DNA from: CAXBCP01 sp038120765
GTDB taxonomy: Bacteria > Pseudomonadota > Alphaproteobacteria > MPNO01 > UBA830
Direction: 5' to 3'
Length of the DNA stretch: 46,485 nt
Assembly: GCA_038120765.1 (NCBI GenBank)
Contig: JAYOMI010000022.1
Coordinates: 1 to 46,485 of the forward strand
In this document: positions 1-8,260 of the stretch, in pieces
Layout of the letters: each line of letters begins with the position of its first letter
Position numbering within the stretch: position 1 is the stretch's first letter
Made by a program: the position numbers and the translations under genes
Notes under the pieces: model-generated
What the model saw: only the letters and a program-made list of their open reading frames with translations
Databases searched by the model: none
What the model was told of the DNA's origin: nothing

Positions 1-988
1 GGATACGGTCGAGCTCCGCCGGACGGATCAGCGGGCCGACATCGGTTTCGTCCAGCAACGGGTCGCCGACAACAAGCCCGGATGCCTTCATGGCAAGCTG
101 TGTCGCGAAGCGCGTGGCGATCTTGGTGTGGGCGAAGATGCGCTGGCTTGAAACGCAGACCTGGCCCGCATGATAGAAGCAGCCTTTCAGCAGCGCTTCG
201 CGGACTTCGTACACATCGGAATCGCCGGTGACGATCACCGGCGCGGCGCCGCCATGTTCCAGCGCGCACCGTGTGCCGGGGGCGAGTTTCGAGCGCAGCA
301 TCCAGCCGACCCCGGCACTGCCGATAAAGCTGAAGAAACCGACGCGCGAATCGGTGACCAGTTTCTCCGCCAGTGCGTTGTCGGAGGTCACGATAGCCCG
401 GGCCCATCCCCCGGGCAGGCCGGCTTCACGCAATATGTCGATGAAAGCGAGGCAGGAAAGCGGCGTTTCCGGCGCCGGCTTCACGATCACCGGACAACCT
501 GCGGCGATTGCCGGTGCGACCTGGTGAACGATCAGGTTCAGCGGGTGATTGAAGGCGCTGACCGCAACCACGACGCCGACCGGTTCGCGCTGGGTAAACG
601 CCATGCGGTTGCGGGCGGCCGGGGTCAGGTTCATCGGCACGACCTCGCCCGCATCCGTGCGCAGGGCCGCAATGGTCGCCTTGACGCTGTCGATCGCGCG
701 CAGGATTTCTACCCTGGTGTCGCGGCGAGGCTTGCCGCCTTCGCGGATGGCGGTCTCGATCAGCTGATCGGTTCGCTGTTCCATCAGCGTCACGGTTTTT
801 TCGAGCACGGCAAGCCGTTCATACGCGGGCAGCCAGGCAGACCGGTCGCGAAACAGCGTGAACGCGCCGTCGAGTGCCTGTTCCACATCTGTCGCCGAGT
901 TCTCGGCGACGGTATCGACCGGCGACAGGTCGAACGGGTTTACGACCGTGAGGGTCCTGATGGCTGTGTCTGTATCTGGTGAATTCAT
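1..988 (-). CDS. Aldehyde dehydrogenase (NAD(P)-dependent), C-terminus cut by window edge
   Basis: The minus-strand frame is open from an ATG at 988 to the window edge, about 329 residues of a family that usually has 450-500. It oxidises aldehydes to acids through a cysteine thiohemiacetal. The catalytic Cys is residue 278, in a GQVC segment followed by SSQRIF. The general-base Glu is residue 244, in LEHGG. An N-terminal NAD-binding half with the SAFNHPLN and VIVKPA motifs precedes them. GAAGAG lies upstream of the start. The gene is divergent from the Fe-S protein gene at 1127, with about 140 bp between them. The substrate cannot be assigned. The family call is firm, but the C-terminal oligomerisation part is not visible. 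Confidence 0.93.
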   Translation of the reverse strand, partial: MNSPDTDTAIRTLTVVNPFDLSPVDTVAENSATDVEQALDGAFTLFRDRSAWLPAYERLAVLEKTVTLMEQRTDQLIETAIREGGKPRRDTRVEILRAIDSVKATIAALRTDAGEVVPMNLTPAARNRMAFTQREPVGVVVAVSAFNHPLNLIVHQVAPAIAAGCPVIVKPAPETPLSCLAFIDILREAGLPGGWARAIVTSDNALAEKLVTDSRVGFFSFIGSAGVGWMLRSKLAPGTRCALEHGGAAPVIVTGDSDVYEVREALLKGCFYHAGQVCVSSQRIFAHTKIATRFATQLAMKASGLVVGDPLLDETDVGPLIRPAELDRI

Positions 989-1126
989 GTCTCTTCGCAT
1001 ATGGGGTGAGGTTGAGGCGCGCAAAGCCGGAAGATGCGCCGGCAGGATAACATTTTCGTCAGCAGAATGGCGGCGGCATCGTTCGCCGATCATGCTACGC
1101 TGTTACCGCAACCGGAGAGGACTGTC

Positions 1127-2089
1127 ATGGCAAAGTACGATTACGGCGCGTATTTCGGACCGATAGAACCGCTGGCGGATGCGATCCGCAATACCGAGAC
1201 GCGGGTGTGGGGCAACGGAACCGAGAAAAACAAGGATGCGCATGATCACGTGCTGTATCTCGGCTGCAACGTGCTGCGCACCGTCGCCCTGGCGGAGACG
1301 ATCACGGCGATCCTGACGGAGATGGGGGTCGATTTCGTCGCCCTCGGCGGGCCGTCGACCTGTTGCGGAATCATTCACAAGTCCCAGGGCGACACGGAGG
1401 CGGCGGCGACCGTCACCGCGCAGACCTTCGCGAAATTCGATGGCTACACGCCCAAAGCGGTATTGACCTATTGTCCGTCCTGTCACACGCATATGGACAA
1501 TACGCTCGCCGAATCCGGCCTCACGACCGACGCGCCCTATCTGCATGTCACCGAATTCATTGTCGAGAATCTCGACCGGCTGAATTTCCGCAACCGGGTC
1601 GAGCGCCGGGTGATGTTTCATGCCCATGGCGATAACGATCAGGCGGAGCGGGATTCGCGCTTCGCCCGGGCCATTCTGGGCGCGATTCCCGGGCTGGAAG
1701 TGGTGGATGCATCCGGTGGGCCCGAATGGGGCCATGATTGCGGCAGCCTCCAGATCGGTCTGGTCGGCGCAGAAAAACATGCGTCCCTTGTCGAGGACCT
1801 GTTCGTGTCCGCAAAGCGCGAGAAAGTCGACGCCGTCACCGCGCTGTATCATTCCTGCTATCGCAATCTTTGCCCGCAGGAGGAAGCTCACGGGGTCGAG
1901 GTGGTCCACTACACGGATCTGATCGCCGAGGCGCTCGGCCTACCCAAGCGCGACGAGGCCTACAAGCGCCTTCACAAGCAATCCGATCCGGCGGCGGCGT
2001 TCGAGGAACTGGCGCCCCGGGCCGAGGCACGCGGTCTGAAGCCCGAACGCCTGCGCAAAACGCTGGACCTGCATTTCAGCGCGAAGTAG
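1127..2089 (+). CDS. HdrB-like (CCG-domain) iron-sulfur protein
   Basis: This 320-residue protein has two cysteine-rich CCG-type domains like those of heterodisulfide reductase subunit B and GlpC/LutA proteins, which bind Fe-S clusters and pass electrons. The first domain is complete: C47, C79-C80-G and C116-P-S-C119. The second is partly degenerate: a histidine pair near 165-167 where the first Cys would be, DCG at 204-206, and cysteines at 244 and 249. The frame is open further upstream, but the ATG at 1127 with GGAGAGG before it is the likely start. It ends in TAG. A flavodoxin-fold reductase gene follows 43 bp later in the same direction, so the two may be redox partners. The electron donor and acceptor are unknown. 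Confidence 0.82.
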   Translation: MAKYDYGAYFGPIEPLADAIRNTETRVWGNGTEKNKDAHDHVLYLGCNVLRTVALAETITAILTEMGVDFVALGGPSTCCGIIHKSQGDTEAAATVTAQTFAKFDGYTPKAVLTYCPSCHTHMDNTLAESGLTTDAPYLHVTEFIVENLDRLNFRNRVERRVMFHAHGDNDQAERDSRFARAILGAIPGLEVVDASGGPEWGHDCGSLQIGLVGAEKHASLVEDLFVSAKREKVDAVTALYHSCYRNLCPQEEAHGVEVVHYTDLIAEALGLPKRDEAYKRLHKQSDPAAAFEELAPRAEARGLKPERLRKTLDLHFSAK

Positions 2090-2132
2090 CGTCGGATTTT
2101 GCCGGTTCGGCGCCCGCACACTGCAGGACCAC

Positions 2133-2717
2133 ATGCGCGTACTCGTCATTTATGCCCATCCCGACCCCGACAGCCTGAACGGGGCGATCCACCGCGAAAT
2201 TCTATCCGCTCTGTCTGCGGCCGGGCATGAGGTCGATGATATCGATCTGTACGCGGACGGGTTCGACCCTGTACTCACCGCTTCGGAACGCCGGGACTAT
2301 TTCGACCCTGCCGTGAACCGGACGCGGGTCGCGGATTATGCCGCGCGGATAGAGGCCGCAGAGGGGCTGGTATTCTGTTTTCCCACATGGTGTCTCGGGC
2401 CGCCGGCAATTCTCAAAGGGTTCTTCGACCGCGTCATGGTGCCGGGCGTTTCCTTCCGGCTGGAAGACGACGGGTCTCTGTCACCCAATTTGCAGCATAT
2501 CAGGCGAGTCGCAGCGGTAGTCACATACGGGCGCAGCCGGGGCATTTTGTGGTGGTTCGGCGATCCGCCGCGCCGGATGATGACCCGCTACATTCGCTGG
2601 TTCGTGTCCCGGAATGCCCGAATCCGTTATCTGGGGCTGTACGATCTTCACAAACCGGATCGGGTCCGCTGCGAAAAGTTCCTGCAACGCGTCGCAAAGG
2701 AGATGTCGGGTTTCTGA
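2133..2717 (+). CDS. NAD(P)H-dependent FMN oxidoreductase, flavodoxin-like fold (NQO1/KefF/MdaB type)
   Basis: The protein is 194 residues, usual for the family. The N-terminal VLVIYAHPDPDSLNGAI loop is the flavin-phosphate binding signature of the NQO1/KefF group. The central FCFPTWCLGPPAILKGFFDR segment is the isoalloxazine-binding and dimer-interface motif. Members reduce quinones or other small electrophiles in the cytoplasm using NAD(P)H. It sits 43 bp after the HdrB-like gene and its 3' end faces the thioesterase gene, with only 8 bp between the stops. The substrate is not predictable from sequence. Confidence 0.87.
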   Translation: MRVLVIYAHPDPDSLNGAIHREILSALSAAGHEVDDIDLYADGFDPVLTASERRDYFDPAVNRTRVADYAARIEAAEGLVFCFPTWCLGPPAILKGFFDRVMVPGVSFRLEDDGSLSPNLQHIRRVAAVVTYGRSRGILWWFGDPPRRMMTRYIRWFVSRNARIRYLGLYDLHKPDRVRCEKFLQRVAKEMSGF

Positions 2718-2725
2718 AGGCGGGC

Positions 2726-3121
2726 CTAACAGGCAAAGGATGCCGCGGGCAGGTCGATGATCGGTTCGGTTTTGCCATGGGGCGTGGGCAACCCGCTTTC
2801 ATCCACCAGCACGAAGACGATTTTTTCGACCGCCGTGATGGTTTTTTTCGTCCGCCGGTTTCTGACGTCGCAGCGAAGGGTCAGGGATGTCCGTCCGAAT
2901 GCCACGGTCTCCATGCCGATCTCGATCACATCTCCCTGCCGGCCGGTCGCCACGAAGTTGATCTCCGACATGGTGCGGGTCACGATCGATTCGCTTTCGA
3001 GCTGGCACGACGCGTAGATAAAGGCTTCTTCGTCTATCCAGCCGAGTACCCGACCGCCGAACAGCGACCCATTCGAATTAAGGTCGCGCGCGGCGATCAT
3101 TTTGCGTGTTCTGAACTGCAT
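2726..3121 (-). CDS. Acyl-CoA thioesterase, hotdog fold (YciA/BFIT-like)
   Basis: The product is about 131 residues, a single hotdog domain. Typical features are the N-terminal NSNGSLFGGRVLGWIDEEAF helix motif, in which Asn, Gly and the following acidic residue form the active site, and the later VATGRQGDVIEI strand. Such enzymes hydrolyse acyl-CoA thioesters in the cytoplasm. A TTG at 3130 would add three residues. The ATG at 3121 is preferred because the upstream GAGGG lies too close to the TTG. The gene is convergent with the flavodoxin-fold reductase. Confidence 0.85.
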   Translation of the reverse strand: MQFRTRKMIAARDLNSNGSLFGGRVLGWIDEEAFIYASCQLESESIVTRTMSEINFVATGRQGDVIEIGMETVAFGRTSLTLRCDVRNRRTKKTITAVEKIVFVLVDESGLPTPHGKTEPIIDLPAASFAC

Positions 3122-3251
3122 GCCCGTCAAATTCCCTCAAAGATGCCCCAAAGGGCTGTGACAGACATTTCCTACCCGAAGCTTTGCCCCGCATACGTAT
3201 TCTTCGATGTTGCGGGGTCTCTTTGTGAGTTCCGGCGACGCCAGCTACCGG

Positions 3252-3277
3252 TCCCGACGCCGCACCCGGCGTCGGGA
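3252..3277. terminator. Perfect 11-bp stem-loop downstream of the 84-residue gene
   Basis: An 11-base arm at 3252-3262 pairs perfectly with 3267-3277 around a CACC loop. It lies 13 bp past the stop of the minus-strand gene at 3290. No T-run follows on either strand, so it is either a non-canonical terminator or a 3'-end stability hairpin. A second, weaker hairpin (CCCCGCA at 3187-3193 with TGCGGGG at 3211-3217) follows. Confidence 0.4.
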
Positions 3278-3289
3278 AATACCGTAAGA

Positions 3290-3544
3290 TCAGGCGGTCG
3301 CGCCAGGCTTCATCGTGTGGGATCGGACCTTGGCGGAAAGGCCGCGCAATTTACGCCAGGAACCGCGGATGAACGCGGACGTCATGCGCATTGCTTCGCC
3401 GACGGCCTGTGCACGAATGATTTCCGCGTGCCGACGGTGAAATTCGATCTGCGCCGGTGTCGGCCAGCTTTCATCGATGCTGTGATTGAGGGGAGCCCGG
3501 CTGTTGCTCAGCCAGGTATTTTCGTTCTCGGTGTAGGGTCGCAT
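3290..3544 (-). CDS. Small basic hypothetical protein (84 aa)
   Basis: I do not recognise a named family. The 84-residue product has an acidic, hydrophilic N-terminus and a basic, probably helical C-terminal half rich in Arg, Ala and Lys (about residues 35-75), with no signal peptide or membrane segment. Support for a real gene is a strong GGAGGT 12 bp before the ATG at 3544 and the stem-loop just after its stop. The C-terminal half resembles the short Arg-rich helical proteins common in alphaproteobacteria, but that similarity is weak. Confidence 0.6.
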   Translation of the reverse strand: MRPYTENENTWLSNSRAPLNHSIDESWPTPAQIEFHRRHAEIIRAQAVGEAMRMTSAFIRGSWRKLRGLSAKVRSHTMKPGATA

Positions 3545-3783
3545 GTAAAAAAGACCTCCGTCATGGGTTGACCGGTGCCTCTTCCCTATTTGATGTCACT
3601 ATCTTCTTGAATGCTGCAGTGCACATGAGTTATATCGTTTGATTTCAATATCCGTCAAGCGCATATGCTGCATCGCAATATAGTATCGCCGGGCATGGCG
3701 CCGACAATATTTTGTGTCGAATCCGACCAGTGAAACGACATGTCAGTTCGTCCGCTTCCCGGTCAATCAGACCGTTTTCGGCA

Positions 3784-4410
3784 TTATTGCACCGCCATGC
3801 AGTAGAACAGCCCGTCACCGCCTGATTTCGGCAGGTCATCGGCGCCGCAACCGCGTGACGGGTGGGAGGCGACCCAGGATTTGGACGGCGCATCGTCACG
3901 TAGTCCGATGCGGTCATGATGGCCGACAAAACCCTTGTCATCGGCGCTGCTGCTCGTCCAGTTCATGCCGGCCACCGCCATGCCCTCGGCGTTCGACCCG
4001 GTTAGGATGTCATGACGGTTGGGGCTGTCGCCCCGGCCATTGACCGGGTTACCCCTTTCGTCGAGGCCTTTTGCCTTGCTGATCTTGTTCGCTGGGCTGT
4101 GGAGTTCGGCGAGGTCGGCCGGAATCACGACGCCTTTCGCATTCTGCCAGGGCCCGTCGCCGACGCGGTCGCGGGCGTTTACCGAATCGGTGCTGAGATA
4201 GGCACGCCATGTCTTGTTTCCGGCCCCGGCAGTCGCTGCGAGCGCCTGGCAATGAGCGTCCGCCCCGTCCAGCCCGCCGAGATCTCCGCCCTTTCCCGGT
4301 CCAACACTGGTGATGAAGAATGTCATATCCTGCGCCATTTGCGCTGCCGCGCCCTGCACGAACCCAACGCACAGCCCTGCCGCTGCTATCGCCGTTACTA
4401 ACCTGTTCAT
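3784..4410 (-). CDS. Secreted lectin-like protein with signal peptide
   Basis: From the ATG at 4410 the protein has 208 residues, with a signal peptide (about 1-23, hydrophobic core then AAA-Q). The mature part matches a proteobacterial secreted family usually labelled lectin. It starts FFITSVGPGKGGDLGGLDGAD, then KTWRAYLST, NGRGDSPNRHDILTG, GHHDR and a terminal HPSRGCG...GGDGLFYC. Cysteines at 54, 188 and 204 fit an exported, disulfide-bonded domain. Upstream in-frame codons to 4518 would place the signal peptide internally, so they are not used. The sugar-binding label comes from family annotation only. No partner gene is adjacent. Confidence 0.75.
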   Translation of the reverse strand: MNRLVTAIAAAGLCVGFVQGAAAQMAQDMTFFITSVGPGKGGDLGGLDGADAHCQALAATAGAGNKTWRAYLSTDSVNARDRVGDGPWQNAKGVVIPADLAELHSPANKISKAKGLDERGNPVNGRGDSPNRHDILTGSNAEGMAVAGMNWTSSSADDKGFVGHHDRIGLRDDAPSKSWVASHPSRGCGADDLPKSGGDGLFYCMAVQ

Positions 4411-4495
4411 TGTTTTTATCCCTGTAAAAAGACGAATATCCGCCCATAGTTTACACGGGCGTGCGGTCATAATTCCGTCGGTTGGTGCGGCCGGA

Positions 4496-5988
4496 TCAGC
4501 GATCGAAGACCTGCGCAAAATCCGTCTCCCTGAGGTCGCGCTTCAATACCTTGCCAAAATGACTGCGCGGCAGGAAATCGACAAAGGCGATCCGCCGCGG
4601 CACCTTAAAGCCCGCCAGCCGGTCGCGGCCGAACCGGAAGAGATCTCCTGCCAGATCGTGTGCGCTGACGCTGTCATCCGCTTTCACCGCGACAAGAAGA
4701 ATGGCTTCTCCCCAGCGCGCATCCTCCAAGCCGACAACCGCGCACTCGGTGATGCCGGGATGTTCCGCATAGACGGTTTCGACCTCTACCGACGGTACGG
4801 ATTCGCCGCCGGTCAGTATGACGTCTTTGGAGCGGTCGACGATGGTGATCCGCCCCTCTTTGTCCATGACGCCGATATCCCCGGTAAAACACCAGTGCAG
4901 TCCTTCGGGATCGTCCTTCCTGACCCGCCAGGTGAGGGCGCTGATCTCCGGGTTGCGGTGGTAGCCGAGCGCGGTATTGAAATTGCGCATCGCAATGTGT
5001 CCTGCCTGTCCGCGCGGGACCGTCCGGTCTTCGTCATCCAGGATCAGGACCCGGGTATCGATATGAGGCTCCCCGATGCTCTCTGTCAGTGCGAGCAGTT
5101 CCTCCGGGCTTTGCGTCGCCATGTTGAGACTCTCGCTCAGACCCGCCGCCGCCAGTATATCGGCCTCGGGAAACATCTCGGCGAGCTTCCGGCGGAGCGG
5201 TGCCGGTGTCGGCGCGGCGGTCGTGACCACCGTTCGCGGCCCAGTAAGCGGCACGCCGTCCCAGACATCGAAGAGCGGGTTTATAAGGGCGGGGACGAGC
5301 GGCAGGTATTCGACGTTCCGCGTCCGGACTTCGTCGAGATAACGCGCCGAATTCCATATTCGGCAATATCGGCGAGTACGGTGAACAGCGTCCCGCCATG
5401 ACTGTGCAGCACGCCCTTGCTCTTGCCGGTCGTCCCGCCGGTGGACACCAGGCGCCAGGGTTCGTCGAAGGACGTCAGGACCGCCAACGGCGTGACGGAT
5501 TCGCCCGCGATCAGGGCCTCGTAATCCTGCCAACCGCCATGCAGCCATTCCGCAGCGGGTTCTTCGTTCGACCCAGCGCGGAGAATCCTGATGTCGGCTA
5601 CGGTGTTCGCGAAGTGACCGCTGAAATCGGCGTTGGCGACGATCGCCCGGCAGCCATGGTCGTTCAGGTATTCAGACACCTCCGCCGGCAGGAGCCGCAC
5701 GTTGATCGGCGCGACGATCGCACCGATCCGCGCGCAGGCAAATATCGTCTCGACCATCGCGTGTTCGTTCCAGAACATTGCCGCCACAATGTCGCCCCTG
5801 GCGATGCCACTTTGCATCAGTCCGCGGGCGAGACGGGTGACCCGTTCGTCCAGTTCGCGGTAGGTCAGCCGGCGACCGGCCGACAGGTCGTCTATCGCGA
5901 TCCGGTCGGGGTGAAGCTCGGCACTGCGGGTTATAATGAAGGCGACGCTGGCAAGCTGGCGCTCCGGATTGGTCAGTTTTCGATCCAT
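4496..5988 (-). pseudogene. Acyl-CoA synthetase (AMP-binding), broken by an internal deletion and frameshift
   Basis: Two overlapping frames hold the halves of one ANL-superfamily acid-CoA ligase. The 5' half (from ATG 5988) carries the adenylation P-loop STGGTTGKSKGV and reads to LADIAEYGI at about 5352. The 3' half resumes in another frame at ARYLDEVRTRNVEYLP. It carries GLSESLNMA, the FTGDIG and VDRSKDVILTGGE motifs and the C-terminal catalytic Lys (GKVLKRDLR). Family members have about 40-45 residues between these points, including the PLFH/PMFH-like segment, and these are missing. So this is a deletion plus frameshift, not a single-base error. The junction is a GAATTC at 5349-5354. The product should be inactive. 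Confidence 0.85.
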
Positions 5989-6055
5989 ATGGGCCTTTCA
6001 ATTCCTTCGCATGGCAACGCGGCCCCGGCGCGGCGGGACTGGATCGCGGGCCGGC

Positions 6056-6775
6056 TCAGCCCAGATGCTCTTTCAGAAACACGCGGATTTTAGCCCAGGC
6101 GTCTTTCGCCTGTTCCTCGCGGTAGCGATCCGGATTGACGAAATCCTGGAAACCGTGCCCGGCACCGTCATACTGGTGGAATTCATGGGGCACGTTGGCG
6201 GCTGTCAGCGCGGCGTCCAGATCGGCGACGTCTGCGGGGGAGGGATTCTCGTCCTCGTTGCCGAAAATGCCGAGAACCGGGCAGGGAATATTGCCGGCAA
6301 GTTCGATCGGGGGCGTGGCGCCTTTGCCCATGCCGAGCTTGATGCGCCCGCCATACAGCGTGACCAGCGCCTTGTAATGCGCATTGTGGCAGGCATGAAG
6401 CCAGCTGACCCGGCCGCCCCAGCAATGGCCGATGACGCCGATACGGTTGCTGTCCACATTGTCCATGCCGGCAAGCAACGCGTATGCGGCGTCCATGTCG
6501 GCGACGGCGCGGTCGTCCCGGAATTCTTCGCGCTTGATGAGGATATCGGTTTCCGGTGTCCACCAGTGGAACACGAACGGGATCACGCAGACATATCCCG
6601 ACTTGGCGAACCCCTCGCCGATATCGAGCGTGAATGCGTCTTTTTCCAGCCCTTCATGCGCGATGGGCAGGTGCTGGGCGCAGACGATGCCGGGATGCGG
6701 GCCGGGGCCGTCCGGCTCGAAAATCAGGATTTCCATGGGACTGTTTTCGATCGTCACGGTTTCTTTGCGGTACAC
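6056..6775 (-). CDS. Dienelactone hydrolase family protein
   Basis: The protein is 239 residues with an alpha/beta hydrolase fold. The nucleophile elbow is GHCWGG (Cys nucleophile, as in dienelactone hydrolase), the acid is in FGNEDENPSP and the His in GAGHGF. This is the full Cys-Asp-His triad. The start is GTG at 6775 with AGGAG upstream. In the classical pathway DLH opens dienelactone to maleylacetate during chlorocatechol degradation, but many homologues have other lactone or ester substrates. It is followed on the same strand by the broken acyl-CoA synthetase, and a second, degraded DLH lies at 10122-10684. Confidence 0.88.
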   Translation of the reverse strand: MYRKETVTIENSPMEILIFEPDGPGPHPGIVCAQHLPIAHEGLEKDAFTLDIGEGFAKSGYVCVIPFVFHWWTPETDILIKREEFRDDRAVADMDAAYALLAGMDNVDSNRIGVIGHCWGGRVSWLHACHNAHYKALVTLYGGRIKLGMGKGATPPIELAGNIPCPVLGIFGNEDENPSPADVADLDAALTAANVPHEFHQYDGAGHGFQDFVNPDRYREEQAKDAWAKIRVFLKEHLG

Positions 6776-6902
6776 GTTCGTACTCTCCTATTGGTATCGG
6801 GCCCGAATTATCGGCATTCAATCTTCTCGCCTTATAGGGTACACCGGGTCGCGCGGGGTGCAAGTTTGCCAGCCGATAAATTTCAAGAAAGCGTTCGCTC
6901 AT

Positions 6903-7898
6903 ATGCACGATATTCTGAGCCTTGCCGGCGCTAACCTTCTGTCGCCGCCGGTTCTGTTCTTCACCCTTGGGTTCGCGGCCTCTTTTGCCCGGTCGGATCT
7001 CGAGGTCCCACAGGCGGTGGCGAAGGCGCTGTCGCTGTATCTTCTGCTTGCTATCGGATTCAAGGGAGGGGTCGCGGTTGCTAGTTACGGGCTGGATACG
7101 AAGCTGCTCTCCACGCTGGCCGCCGGGATCGTGCTCAGCGCCGCAATCCCGTTTCTGGCCTTCGCCCTGCTGCGCATCGTGACGAATCTGCCCCGCGTCG
7201 ATGCCGTTGCCGTGGCGGCGCATTACGGTTCGATTTCCATCGTGACATTCGCCGCGGCGACGTCGGTGCTTGCGACGGCCGGGATCGATTATGAAGGGTA
7301 TCTCGTCGCGGTTGCCGCGGTCATGGAAACGCCCGCCATCGTCAGTGCGTTGCTGCTGCTGCGATGGAGCAGCGCAAATGACGATTCCGGTGAAAATGCG
7401 AATGCGTCCGCCGGCGAACTGTGGCGGGAAATAGCGCTTAACGGGTCCATCGTTTTGCTGACCGGCGCGTTCGTCATCGGTTGGGTGACCGGCGAGAAGG
7501 GACTCGACGATATTGCGGGATTTGTGGTCGATCCGTTCAAGGGCGTGCTGTGTCTGTTCCTGCTCGATATGGGTCTCGTGGCGGGTCGCGGTATGCGTCA
7601 GGGCGCGCGCGACCTGTCCCTGCCGCTCGTCGGTTTCGGTATCGTGATGCCGTTGATCGGCGGAGTGCTGGGCGCCGGGGTGGCCGCCGTCATCGGCCTG
7701 TCGGCGGGGGGCGCCATGCTGATGGCGACGCTCGCGGCGTCGGCGTCCTACATTGCCGTCCCTGCGGCCATGCGGCTTGCGATCCCGGAAGCGCGTCCGA
7801 GCATTTATCTCAGTCTGTCGCTCGGCGTCACGTTCCCGTTTAATCTTACGCTGGGCATACCGGTCTACGTTATTCTCGGAAACATCGCGGGAAGCTGA
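6903..7898 (+). CDS. sbtA: Sodium-dependent bicarbonate transporter family permease (SbtA-like)
   Basis: The product is 331 residues with about ten hydrophobic segments in two inverted halves, as in SbtA (DUF897). Recognisable pieces are the N-terminal LLSPPVLFFTLGFAA, GFKGGVA, AAHYGSISIVTF, and in the second half GAMLMATLAASASYIAVPAAMR and GVTFPFNLTLGIPVY. In cyanobacteria SbtA is a high-affinity Na+/HCO3- symporter of the inner membrane. The start ATG at 6903 is preferred over upstream in-frame codons because it begins the first membrane segment. The SbtB-like gene begins 7 bp after the stop, so the two are almost certainly co-transcribed. Substrate is by family; homologues in heterotrophs are mostly untested. 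Confidence 0.85.
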   Translation: MHDILSLAGANLLSPPVLFFTLGFAASFARSDLEVPQAVAKALSLYLLLAIGFKGGVAVASYGLDTKLLSTLAAGIVLSAAIPFLAFALLRIVTNLPRVDAVAVAAHYGSISIVTFAAATSVLATAGIDYEGYLVAVAAVMETPAIVSALLLLRWSSANDDSGENANASAGELWREIALNGSIVLLTGAFVIGWVTGEKGLDDIAGFVVDPFKGVLCLFLLDMGLVAGRGMRQGARDLSLPLVGFGIVMPLIGGVLGAGVAAVIGLSAGGAMLMATLAASASYIAVPAAMRLAIPEARPSIYLSLSLGVTFPFNLTLGIPVYVILGNIAGS

Positions 7899-7905
7899 AC
7901 AGGAT

Positions 7906-8217
7906 ATGGAAACATTTGCCAAGAAACGCCTGGAGGCGTTTATCGAAGCACCGGTTCTTAACCGGTTTATCGGCATTCTGGAATCGCAGGGGGTACGCGG
8001 TTACTCGGTGCTACCTGTTGTGTCGGGTTTCGGGACCGACGGCGTCTGGTCGCGCGAGGGATCCGTCACGGCGGCCGGCCAGATGGTTGCGGTGGTGTGC
8101 ATCGTATCGCCCGAAGCGCTGGAACCTCTGCTCGACAAGGCCTTCGCCATGCTGTCCCGGCATATGGGCATCGTCAGTGTCAGCGACTGCGAGGTGATGC
8201 GCGGCGACCGGTTCTGA
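7906..8217 (+). CDS. sbtB: PII-like regulator of the bicarbonate transporter (SbtB-like)
   Basis: This 103-residue protein has a ferredoxin-like PII fold: a helix start (METFAKKRLEAFIEAP), a Gly-rich VLPVVSGFGTDG strand-loop matching the T-loop region, and a terminal SVSDCEVMRGD strand. In cyanobacteria SbtB trimers bind adenine nucleotides and gate SbtA. The C-terminal CGPxGC-type redox clip found in some SbtB proteins is absent. It follows sbtA by 7 bp, which is the main support for the assignment. Effector specificity cannot be read from sequence. Confidence 0.8.
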   Translation: METFAKKRLEAFIEAPVLNRFIGILESQGVRGYSVLPVVSGFGTDGVWSREGSVTAAGQMVAVVCIVSPEALEPLLDKAFAMLSRHMGIVSVSDCEVMRGDRF

Positions 8218-8260
8218 GCACCTGAGCCCGAAGCGCCACCATCCGGCCGCCGGCGGCTTC

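Noticed and set aside
6654..7976. 440-codon minus-strand frame across sbtA
   Set aside because: Arg/Gln/Asp/His-rich composition with no hydrophobic pattern; the opposite strand encodes a clear membrane transporter.
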